Below are positions 46,201 through 56,600 of a DNA stretch of 64,000 nt, in pieces. Position 1 is the first letter of the stretch. The number at the start of each line of letters is the position of its first letter. The notes below the pieces were generated by a model. That model was not told the DNA's origin, did not search any database, and saw only the letters and a program-made list of their open reading frames with translations. The stretch lies in the NCBI GenBank assembly GCA_022818135.1, contig JAFMSR010000008.1:10612358-10676357 (forward strand), given 5' to 3'. The translations under genes were made by a program, and so were the position numbers. The DNA comes from Saxidomus purpurata (taxonomy: Eukaryota; Mollusca; Bivalvia; Venerida; Veneridae).

Positions 46201-49200
46201 GACGGCATCATGCATTAATGGTACCAACAGCTAGTAGACTGAGGCACATTTAGCTTTTTAGCGTGTTTCAAAAGGACACATCGCGTGCGCCGTAATCATG
46301 GATCGAACACAGGTCCTCTCGACTGATTTTGTCAAGACCGAGGATTGTGTAGGTTGAGTTACCATTTCTTCCTTTATCGACGGATAGTTCATCACACTGT
46401 CCCCTCCCCTGACTCGCTTTATAATCATCATTTTGTTCTATTCTAGCAATGCCATTTGAATCAGAGCTTGCCAAAGAAACAAAACATTTTAATGTTCAAA
46501 GCGGCACAATCGACGTAGTGAAAAGTACCGGCAAGTGCTTAGAAATGGACGAAACAAATTCATTGAGCAAACCTGGCGACTGTAAAACAAAGATTTACCC
46601 TGACAAAACTGAACATAGTTATAATGAAGCAGTTTTGTTTGAGTGCAAAACAGGCACAGACTATACACAATGCAAAAGGAAAACTGTCCCGAGAAGTAAG
46701 TTGCCGGTTAAAACAACAAACCAAGAAATAAAAGCTGTATTAAATAATGAGAGCAAACATGTGAAATCAGAACAGATAGAGTTAATTTCTGTAGAGAAAT
46801 CACGGTGTACAAGAGGTAAGTCATATGTTTTTGAATTTATTCTTGCTTTGAACTCAAACGAACAGTATTTTCTGATAGTTATATTAATCAAGAAAAGGGG
46901 GACACCTTGATCCTTTTGTGGGGCAAAGATACGATTTGAATATTTCAAGTTGGTTGAATCCTTAAAAAATCTTTTAAATAGTTTCGTTTGTAATTTGTAG
47001 TAAGTAGGTCAATCATTTCTGCAAGTTTGACTGCATTCATGTTTTGCAGTTTACTTCATCATGTTTTTCGGACCGTTACAAGACCTTTAATCTCTGAAAC
47101 TGCCAACTTTCTCATGTAAATAATCATGTCGGTAGTGGGACTCGAACCAGTCAGAGGTTTATTGATTATAATCAGGTATCTTACCACTTAATCACGTAGG
47201 CGGGTTTCCTCGATATGTAATGAATTCAATTAACCCATTTCAAAGTTTACCGCCCGTGTGTGCAACAGTACCTAGGTTCTAATGCGGGAGCATTGAATAT
47301 GGGATTTTTGTGCGAACGGCGTTCCAATTATGTGTCACCAAATAGTTTCAGATTCCGCAAACAATCTTCGTGTAAACAAAGTGTATGAAGAACACATGGA
47401 ACAGAAGGAGAAATTTGAGACTGAAACAGAGAGACGACAAGTTGAAATGGAGAATCAGCTAAGGTATTGAAGCGATACTAACATAGTGTTTGTTATTGTC
47501 ACATTTAAGCGTCAAAATGTTACTCTAACATGACTCACGATTTCATCTCGTAACTCTACTTTTATTAAGTGTTTCAAAAATTATGGAATATCGCGTAATA
47601 CCAAAAAAGCGATATGACGTCATTTAAACACGTGATCGTCGCATTTCCATTAATTACCGGTATACTTTTTGACGTTAAATCCGGGAAGTGTTCGCGTAGA
47701 AAATAACGCTTTGCACTTTTATTTCACTGAGAAAACTCTATAATTCACTGAATAACATAAAATAATATGTTATAATCGAAATAACATCCTCTTAAGCGAT
47801 GTCACCGTCTTATAAACAATTATTGTTTATTATCCACTGGAAAGGATGTTATTTCATAAATATTACACGATATTTTTGGCTCTGTTGTGTCTTTTAAGAA
47901 TGATTTACTTGAATTCAAAAACTGATTCAGTTTTTCTGAAACGGTCATGCCAATAAACTTTCTCGTTGTTCTCTTTCAGTAGTTTCATTCATTTGGAGTA
48001 TGATTAGATTCAATGAATTTGCTTGCTATTCTATATTTCGTTATTGTTATTGTATGTTTGATTGTCATATACAATTAATTTTATGTCTTTTACAATAAGA
48101 ATAACGAAACATTGAATATGACTATCAAACATAAGATAACAATAAAGAAATATAAAATAACAATGATGACATTCGCTAACGGAATAACGACACATTGAAT
48201 ATGAATATCAAACATACAATAACTATAATGAAATATAAGATATCTATAATGATGTCTCCAATAAGTAAAGAACAAAAAAAACGTTGAATATGAAAATCAA
48301 ACATTCAGTAACAACAATGACAAATTGAATAACAATGATAACATTTGCAATACGAATAACGAAACATTGAATATGACTGTCAAACATACGATAACAATAA
48401 CGAAATATTGAATACCAATGATTGAATTTGCTATAGGAATGACAAAACATTGAATATGACTGACATTCACAAAAAGAGTAACGAAACATTGAATATGACT
48501 ATCAAACATACGATAACAATGACGAAATTAAGAAAAAGAATAATAAAATTCACAATAGGAATGACGAAACATTGAATATGACTATCAAACGTACGATAAC
48601 AATAACGAAATACAGAATAACAATATTAGAGTAAAAGTAACGAACATATAAAACTTAGCAATGTTTGACACGCCAAAACATTCTCCCAAAGATAATTTAA
48701 AACTATATACAACTAAAATAAAACAAAACAAATGATACTGTGTATAAATACAAAACAAGATCAGCGATGAAATGTTTACTGCGAATGTGATGTCTAGCCT
48801 ACTATCACTACCTTCGAAATAAGTATAATTGTGTTTAATACGTTATTCCTTGCATTAGACAAAAATATTACATAATTTGATTTACAAAGGTATGTCGGTA
48901 ATACAAAATACACAATGTAGTTTTATCATTTGTTGATTGATGTTATGATATTTAGATTTATGTACCATCAAATCATATTTAACTTGGTCTTAGGTTTAGT
49001 ATTGTGTTATAGTAAGGTTATTGTTAGTATTTACATCTGTAAAATACTGCTTAACATCTAGATTCATTTGAAATAATGTTAATTATTTCAGAAGTGTGTG
49101 TGATATTCTAGAATCGATTAGGGCGGAAACAGAAGAAATAGAGAGAATAGTCGAAAACTTCGCAGATAATGTTACAGATTGCATTACCATTTTACACAAA

Positions 49201-50238
49201 TCAGACAATTATGAAAGTTCGGAAATGAATTCAGATGAGACTAACGATAGAAAGTTTAACAGGGCATATATTAAAGACGAAATCAATGAATGGCTTCATC
49301 AAATCAGTGAAGTTAAGCAAAACCGCATTGTCAGTCTTATAGATCTCCAAAGGGATATGGAAGAAATGAATAATTTTGTAAAGTTTTTGAAACAGAACAA
49401 TAGAAAATATACTGGGGAAGATCTCAGTTACAAAGGAAGATCATTTGCTGCCGAAAAAACTCCATTGCAAACGTTCGAGACAAGTGTCCAAACAACGAAA
49501 CCATTCCAAAACCAAAAGTCAAGTCACATTTCTATTACTGAGGAACAGAATCGAAAAGGAAAAGGTGGTGGGGATTTCAATCTACGGGCTGAAGGTTCTG
49601 ATTCGGCTATGGAAATCATTGAGCTGCTGCGAGGAAGTACTTATCAAAAAGCAATTAACGCAAGTCTTGATCTAGCATTAGGTTCTTCGTTAACAGCCGG
49701 AGAGGTTTCCCAGAAAAATAACAATCATAACAAATTAGTCAAGCACCAGAAAACATTGGGTCTTGTAAAACAAAGGTCTGTAGAGGAATTGGTGTCTCAA
49801 TCAAGCTTACTGGAAAGAAAATCTAGAATTCCAAAACCAACAAGGCAAACATACAACAATGTGTCAAGAGATAGAAAAGAGTTTGCACATTTAGAAGAAT
49901 CATCAGAGAGCGGCGATTATAATAGAACTCTGAATTCTGCAAAACAAATTATGCAGAAACATGAAATAGAAATCAAACGTCGCGCAACAGGGGAAAGCAC
50001 GACCATTACGGATAATTCCAAGAAAATATCGACGAAGAATCAAAGAGAGAACACATTTTATTTGAAGATAAAAGATATTAAACCTAAAATTGACACTGGA
50101 TTGAAAACCAGATCTGTTGGTCAGACTAAAGTTACACCGAAGGATAATTTACATTCGGTCCATGGCAGACACACAACAAAGCGGAAGTATGAATCTTCCA
50201 AAATACCTATTAATTCGAATTCAAGAATTCACTATTAA
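43256..50238 (+). CDS. Uncharacterised 691-aa Lys/Ser/Thr-rich coiled-coil protein, 5 coding exons
   Basis: Function unknown; I do not recognise a family. Coding exons are 43323-43365, 44420-44824, 46447-46815, 47352-47463 and 49092-50238 (2076 nt, every phase closes). The start ATG is the first after an in-frame TGA 36 nt upstream. A strong acceptor (TTTCTTTCCTTTCAG, ending 43255) suggests a non-coding exon further upstream. Residues 1-272 are polar, basic and low in hydrophobics, with no signal peptide or membrane segment. About 275-420 is heptad-like and Glu/Lys-rich (EEHMEQKEKFETETERR; LQRDMEEMNNFVKFLKQ), predicting a coiled coil. The rest is a disordered Lys/Ser/Thr-rich tail. A cytoskeletal, centrosomal or nuclear scaffold role is conceivable but unsupported. 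It diverges from the GCNT-like gene and converges with the CHST15-like gene. Confidence 0.75.
43323..43365 (+). CDS. Coiled-coil gene, first coding exon
   Basis: MQTQDSVISAMEKI plus one base. Donor GATAA|GTACGT. Confidence 0.65.
44420..44824 (+). CDS. Coiled-coil gene, coding exon 2
   Basis: Acceptor CACCATTTCAG|AATATT, donor GTAAAAG|GTAAGG. A 405-nt open frame with YYETLSKGGGG, KFRSKAYSPTPYGNL and a basic Ser/Thr-rich remainder. Enters in phase 1 and leaves in phase 1. Confidence 0.8.
44913..45157. repeat. Long palindrome in intron 2 of the coiled-coil gene
   Basis: The ~110-bp arms are nearly perfect: 'acacagtccatgagataatt' at 44930 is mirrored at about 45118-45137. The inner arms end at 'caaaatatgtgtaatt'/'gattacacatattttg', and a ~30-bp loop remains between them. 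It is likely a foldback transposon. Confidence 0.8.
45160..46440. other. Remainder of intron 2 of the coiled-coil gene
   Basis: AT-rich. No further element or exon was recognised. Confidence 0.4.
46447..46815 (+). CDS. Coiled-coil gene, coding exon 3
   Basis: Acceptor TTCTATTCTAG|CAATG, donor ACAAGAG|GTAAGT. Polar, with several Cys (GKCLEM, GDCKTK, FECKTG, TQCKRK). Confidence 0.8.
47128..47203 (-). repeat. tRNA-like sequence in intron 3 of the coiled-coil gene
   Basis: On the minus strand 'GTGATTAAGTGGTAAGATAC' is D-arm-like and 'TGGTTCGAGTCCCA' is a good T arm. The middle is extended and AT-rich. SINE head or pseudogene. Confidence 0.5.
47352..47463 (+). CDS. Coiled-coil gene, coding exon 4
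   Basis: Acceptor ATAGTTTCAG|ATTCC, donor CAGCTAAG|GTATTG. Encodes the start of the coiled coil (VYEEHMEQKEKFETETERR). Confidence 0.8.
47985..48645 (+). repeat. ~82-bp minisatellite in intron 4 of the coiled-coil gene
   Basis: About seven units of 75-92 bp starting 'acgaaacattgaatatgact' (48108, 48188, 48280, 48359, 48443, 48481, 48564). The unit at 48443 is internally truncated. An inverted partial unit lies at about 48020-48072. Confidence 0.75.
48646..49091. other. End of intron 4 of the coiled-coil gene
   Basis: AT-rich. Nothing recognised except the acceptor at 49082-49091. Confidence 0.4.
49092..50238 (+). CDS. Coiled-coil gene, last coding exon
   Basis: Acceptor AATTATTTCAG|AAGTG, TAA at 50236-50238. 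Encodes 382 residues: the rest of the coiled coil, then a Ser/Thr/Lys/Asn-rich tail ending NSNSRIHY. Confidence 0.85.
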
Positions 50239-50266
50239 AATATTTATTTGTTCGAAAGAAATTTTA

Positions 50267-50272
50267 AATAAA
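50267..50272 (+). terminator. Polyadenylation signal AATAAA
   Basis: A canonical hexamer 29 nt after the stop codon of the coiled-coil gene. Its position implies a very short 3' untranslated region. Confidence 0.6.
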
Positions 50273-50900
50273 TGAAAATTGCGTCTTAAGATATGATTGA
50301 TATCTTGGTCTTAAATATAAGTCCCCGTTTCACTTATCGTAGTAGATATGGCAGCCGCGTGGACGGGTTTATATAAAGTTCGAAGTTTTAATAGTAGGTG
50401 GGATCTTTAGCTATGTAAGTAGACCTTTTGACGCATAATTAGCTCCATAAGCTAGCATACCAAAAGGCTAAAAGCTCTTTTCGGAATTAAATAACTCCAA
50501 GAGTGGAGTCACAAGGACCAAACTTTTCAAAATAATTCACACCAAACAGACAAGTTTACAAACCAATCTGTCTCTTGTCTCAGTTGTATTTTGTTCACTG
50601 AGGCTGATTTTTAAACTTCAGCTTTAAAAGGGTACACTTGAAATTATCAAATTCTTTGAAAATTCTTCTTCCAATATTCATGACGATTAGTCAGTATGGG
50701 TTTAGTCTTAGACCAAAGTTGATTCGTGACCCGAAGATAAGTACATCCAACAGTGTTACAAAATACCAATACTTGGCCATTCAATCCGTGCGAGCCTTAA
50801 TAACGTTATACTTTTGCACTTTGACACGTATGTTCTTGAATCCGGAGCTATAACTCAATTTTACGAGAATCCTCAAAGTAGTTGAATTTTGCAATGTTGC
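50273..50900. other. Intergenic region between convergent genes
   Basis: Lies between the stop codons of the coiled-coil gene (50238) and the CHST15-like gene (50901). It presumably holds the 3' untranslated region of the latter. No clear AATAAA was found on the minus strand. Confidence 0.4.
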
Positions 50901-51082
50901 CTAAGTATATCTAAAGTTATTGCCTAATAGATTTAAAAGTCTTTCATTGTATGGTTTATAAAATTCGGCAAGAAGTCGCCTAGTGTTAGGAAGCATATCA
51001 CCTAGTTGCCTGTCATCGTCTTTCCGTTGCTTTTTCTGTTTAACTCCAGATATTTTTGTCATGATTTCTTTTGGTGGTTTAC
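50901..51082 (-). CDS. CHST15-like gene, exon 8 (C-terminus)
   Basis: Acceptor GTGTTCACAG|GTAAACC, stop TAG at 50903-50901. Encodes GKPPKEIMTKISG, then MLPNTRRLLAEFYKPYNERL and an FRYT end, aligning with the ILRDFYRPFNARLA C-terminus. The acceptor is the first of six tandem copies (51060-51390). Confidence 0.9.
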
Positions 51083-53605
51083 CTGTGAACACAAAACATA
51101 CAAAGCATTTACTTTATTACTTTTAGTGGCTTACATTTGAACTAATAACATACAAAACATTTACTTTATTACTTTTGGTGGTTTACCTGTAAACACACAT
51201 CATACGAAACATTTACTTTCAAATTATTACTTTTTGTGGTCTTGCCTGTCAACATATATCATACATACCATTGACTTCATTACATTTGGTGGTTTACCTG
51301 TAAACATATATCCTACAAAACATTGACTTTATTACTTTTGGTGGTTTTGCCTGTGAACATATATTATACAAAACATTGAATTCATCACTTTCCTTATTTA
51401 ATACATTTGCATACAGGCGATAAAAAAGAAAGAAAAACGCTTAAAGTTACAACATCTTCGAATAATTTTCCATTTATTTATTTTGCTTCCCTCGATGGTG
51501 ACAGAAGAAAAAACATTTAGGTACGTTTATACATTTACTGTTCGTTTTTATGTCTTCAGTATTAAAATGGAAACTCGATTTTACGACGATATATATTTAT
51601 TGGTTTAACCACAATATTGTTTCGCTTCTTTATATGGCAACGTGATTTGTAACAACTCAAAGTTTAAAATGGAGGTACATGTAACTAGATCAGATAAATA
51701 ATTTATTTAACTTCCATTTTGCGAGGATATTACAACCTAATGCTCAAGTAGGTGAAGTTTTGACCATAGCTTTTTCAAAATGAAAGTAAAATATAAGATA
51801 CGTGCCAATTTAAGACAAATGCACTAAATTGTCTGTAAAGCCAGACAAAAACATTATGATACATGTGTCTCATTAGTCTTGAAAAATGTGGTGTTAAAAA
51901 CAAAAATAAATGAAAATAAGAATAAAAATCAATTAGAATTATTAAACCTTAATAAAACAGTCAATTTACGTACACGTAGATATTTTGTTTGTGTGAAAAC
52001 ATACCGAATCTTATTATTTATACGAAACATGAAAACCATTGGACTGATAATAATAGGCTAGACCTACCTATACCAAGAAATGTAAAAATGTCTTTCATAT
52101 AATCGGTCAAATGTTGTGAATAATCTTCTAGCTTTAAGATCTTTATTTGCTCTCGTCGAAACACCCTCAAGTAGTCCTCGATGTATATGTGATAAAAGCC
52201 AACATTTATTCTAGGCTACATGTAGATAGAAGCAAACGTTTGTTGAAACAATTGTAATGATAATAAGTGATGAATCGAAAGTATATCCATAACAGTCATC
52301 AAGAACGATCAAAAGCAACAATCATTAGATCAAACAACCGACTAATTTTATCAGGATTAAATTAGCAGCTTCGTCTATATAAATGATATAACCGTAAAGA
52401 TGCTTGCAATTTGCCGGTTGCATTAGAATGAAGTTACATGTTCACTTTTAATTTGTTGGCTAAGTGTTCGGTCTTAGCAAATATAAGTTGCTTCGGACTG
52501 GCTTATTTCGGATACAATGGTAATAACCAACGGAACATGCTCAGCCATATCTTTGCTAGATGATAGATCATTTAAATTATATAATATTGTGTCATTGTAA
52601 CAAATGCCACAATGCTGTCAGTTGCAAGTTGCAATTAGGCAAGTGAGTATTTAAAACAAACTATACAAGTTGATACGGCGAACAGATCAGTGTTTTGTTT
52701 GTAATTACACACATGTTTTGTATTCGGAAGATGGATGTCGCACTAATAGACCACCAAAACTTTTCCTCCAACACAATATGACAGTAAAATGACTAGGTAG
52801 GCTTGAGATACGTGTCTATGTGGAACTTAAATAAATTGCTACCCTTAGAATTACAAGAGAACATCGTATTAGACCCGCTGCATGTTAAACTTACACGTGT
52901 TTGTAGGAAGTATGCACAGTAACGTAGACTGTGGCCTTGTGAACAGTTAAAGTGAGCCTTTATATTAAACACTACTTCGTCATGAAAATTCTCGACGCTT
53001 TTATTAGATTCACGAAAGAAGAGATACTCCGAATACAACCTGAAATAACAAAAGCGTTTAGAGGTACAAGTAAAGACACTTATCTATGTAGGGCGGAAAG
53101 TTTATTATGGGGTTAAGTAACTACAAAACTTTATGAAAACCGAGTTACGTGAAGTAGTTTTGTCAAGAAATTTGGTCAAAGAAGTGTTTAATTTTCAAAC
53201 ATGTCATAGTAACTTAAATAAAGCAAAATGCTTTAGACTTTGTCCACTAAAAAAGAAGTCAACAAGTTTACTCCAATTGTACATTTATTTATTATAAACT
53301 CTTATTCTCGATAAATGTAACTGTGCGTCGAGGTCATGAAATAATAATAATAATAATAATAATAATAATTAAAATACACAAAAGGATAATATTATATTTT
53401 TAAATGCTAAATTGTTTCGGTTTTGTTCTATAAAGGGAATAATAAAATCAAACAAAAATACAAAAGAGAGAGAATATAAGCTGATGAATGAAAGAGGTAG
53501 ACATTATTTATCTGGACCAGTGGCCAAAACGTGTACAAAAATTATATTATAACATCAAATATATAATATAATCAATATATATTTAATGAAGAGCACAATG
53601 AACTG

Positions 53606-53650
<45 letters not shown>

Positions 53651-56600
53651 TGTGTGTGTACGTGTGCGTGTGCGTGTATGTTACAAAACTAGAGATGAAC
53701 TGGTCAAGAAACCCGGATGTAGATTCACGTGAATCAGTGTTATACACTGAGCACGTACCAGAACCAAGGGGTCGATTGGTAAAAGAGCTTAGGTCTTGTA
53801 CTCGGATTTCCTTACATCTGTTTCTTTCTGTTCAACCTGCAGCTGTAAAGCGGTTAGGTACACTTAAGCACTGACTCATGTAGGAGTCATACTCTATTTT
53901 AAGGTATATCAGTAAATTGTACTCTAGCTTAGGGTCTCTTGGCTGGGTAGTTGAATATAGATAATTTTGAAACAGGCGGTTGAAAAAGTGAAAATTGTAC
54001 ACTCACATTACAATGAGTTAACGCTTCACTCGCAAGAGGTCTTCCGAAAAGACTGCTAATATAGTATATATGCTAAAATATAACTAAATACTCATACATT
54101 CTGCTAGGCTAGTTTTACACAAAAGGTCAACAGAAAATTTAGATCTGCAATATCTAATATCAAAAATAGAATTTCGCATGAATAAACAACAAAAACCATA
54201 TGATATAACAAAAAGGACCTTATGTACAGGACCTTGTGTACAAGGTCCGCCCCTATTTATCTTTTCAAGCGTAAAAGCTATCTTGGCAGAACTTGCCGCA
54301 GCTCTACCATTCATTTGGCACGCAAAAATAGTTTGGAAACTAGGGGATGGTACCTCCTACAAAAACTCTCATCCGTAGACATTAGATTCATTGACAAGTT
54401 TAACAGTAATTTAGGAGAAATGCTTTGGTTGGCTGTAAACGCTCCTTCAGGGCTAAAGGGATTAGATCTTCTAAACCCAGTAAAGTAAAGCAAGTAAGTT
54501 ACTTTGCGTCACAATAAACGAGTAAAACGTAGGACGCCTAAGTAGGGACTTAGATTTGAATGTTTGAATCCAGGTAGTTTACGTTTGATGGTTGCCTTTG
54601 ACAGAACTGACGGAAACATAAAAAATGTAATGGAAAAACAAGCTGCATCGTACAAAACATGTGTCCATAACCTAAAACATCTACGACAGTGTGCAACGTT
54701 TCAGGTTTGAAGATTTGACAAGCGAAACACAAGAAAGTTCAAACTGGTTGCGAGAACAGTTTTACAAAGTTTGTCAAGATAAAAGTTACCTTGTAATAGG
54801 ATTTCTAAGAATGATCAGTATTTTTGCGTCTGGATACAGGTTATGAATAACGTCTGCAATTGTATACGGAGGAGTCGTCATTGTCCTGTATCTAAAAGAC
54901 TTTAATAATTCTGTGTTATCCCATAACAAGGAAGGGCTGCAGTCTCCTGTAAAACAAACAAGGAAGGGCTGCAGTCTCCTCTAAAACAAACAAGGAAGGG
55001 CTGCAGTCTCCTCTAAAACAAACAAGGAAGGGCTGCAGTCTCCTCTAAAACAAACAGCCTGTGATATAGTCAATAATAGTACATGGAACGTGGCATATAC
55101 GTTTGTCCTGCTATTTACGGAGGTATATTGCATGTATCCTATTATTCTATTTAAAGGTGCAGATATGGTTCACCGAAATAGCACCTTAGATATTATAAAA
55201 GTATTCTGACGAAAACCGATAATTCTCAATACAGTTGCTAAGTATAAAACTGTACTTAAAAATGTCTAAGTTAGCAATTTTGATGCGTAGAAGTTGTGAA
55301 CATTTCTATATTGCCTTCATACAAAGACATTTTCATGAACTTGGCAGCCTGGCAGCGTGAAATTGGCAGCCTGGCAGCCTAGCAGCCTACCTTTACATTA
55401 AACAATTAGAACACGAAAACACGATTCAATGAAGGTTACTTGTTGACAATTTTTCAAATTTCATTTTTCAAAGCGCAACGATTCCTCAAAATAGCGGTAT
55501 AAAGGACAAAAACCACAGCTTCCTTGCGAACTTTACAATTACTGGGAATTGTGAAGGAGAGACATGAGAGGTTAAATCAACCATATGACACAAGGGGGAT
55601 AACGACAGAGAAACAAAAGGGAAAGACAAACAAGGTGAAGGAAATGGGAAAGTAATATGCGGCTGAAACTATCGCATTTTAAAGACAGTTATCATGATCT
55701 TTGTCACTAAACCGATTGCGTGTGTATGTTAATTTGAATAAAACACATTTACCAAAAATCATAGGGTGATAGTTATTCGTATCGGTCTCTGAAATATCCC
55801 GTTCCACAGCCTCGTCAAACTGTTTCAGGTAGCTTGACAATTTTCGGTCCATTACTGCAATATAAAATTTTAACAATGAATTTATTTATTGTGTCGCCTT
55901 TTCGGAGAAAAGGTGATGCATAGCGATCGCTGTGTCCGTCAGTCCGTCGGTCGGTCGGTCCATCCGTCCGTCACATAAACTTAACGTTGGCTATAACTTT
56001 GTCATTTCTGAAGATTTCTTCATCGAACTTTACAATTGTATTGATTATGACAAAAGGGTCGTGATGACGTCAAAGTTTGGAGAACAATGTCATATTTGAC
56101 AGAGTTATGCTCCTTTTTGTACTTAGACTTTGTCACATAATCATTGGTTATTCTGACAAAGCGTAAGATGGCGACACAAGTGTTCTACTGAACACCCATC
56201 TAGTGTTATTAAACGAATGTAGGATTTTTAATTCGGGTTGAAATATCCAAAGCTATACAAAACATCAAAGAGTTACATTGTACTTTAGCTGTCAGAGTAC
56301 ATGCGAGTACCCCTTTTGAATCTATACCACCAAAAAAGTTTTGATTACAATTCTCGCGGAGATTGAATATTAAAGGTGAGTATCTTAGTCCAGTCCCTGA
56401 GCGCCATTTGTGTGCAAAAAGCGTACCGGCTTATTTTCAGATCAATGTTAAGTTAAATGTCTGAAGTGTCACAAAACTTTGGGTGGACTCGTCACATTAT
56501 TGTACGTATCTAGAAATCCAAGATGGCGTCTAAGATGACCGGAAAAATACTGAAAAACCTCTAATTCTTATTACATAGAAAATAGCATAGTTTTTAATAC

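Noticed and set aside
46268..46474. Minus-strand 68-codon frame
   Set aside because: Overlaps the acceptor and start of coding exon 3 of the plus-strand coiled-coil gene and has no independent support.
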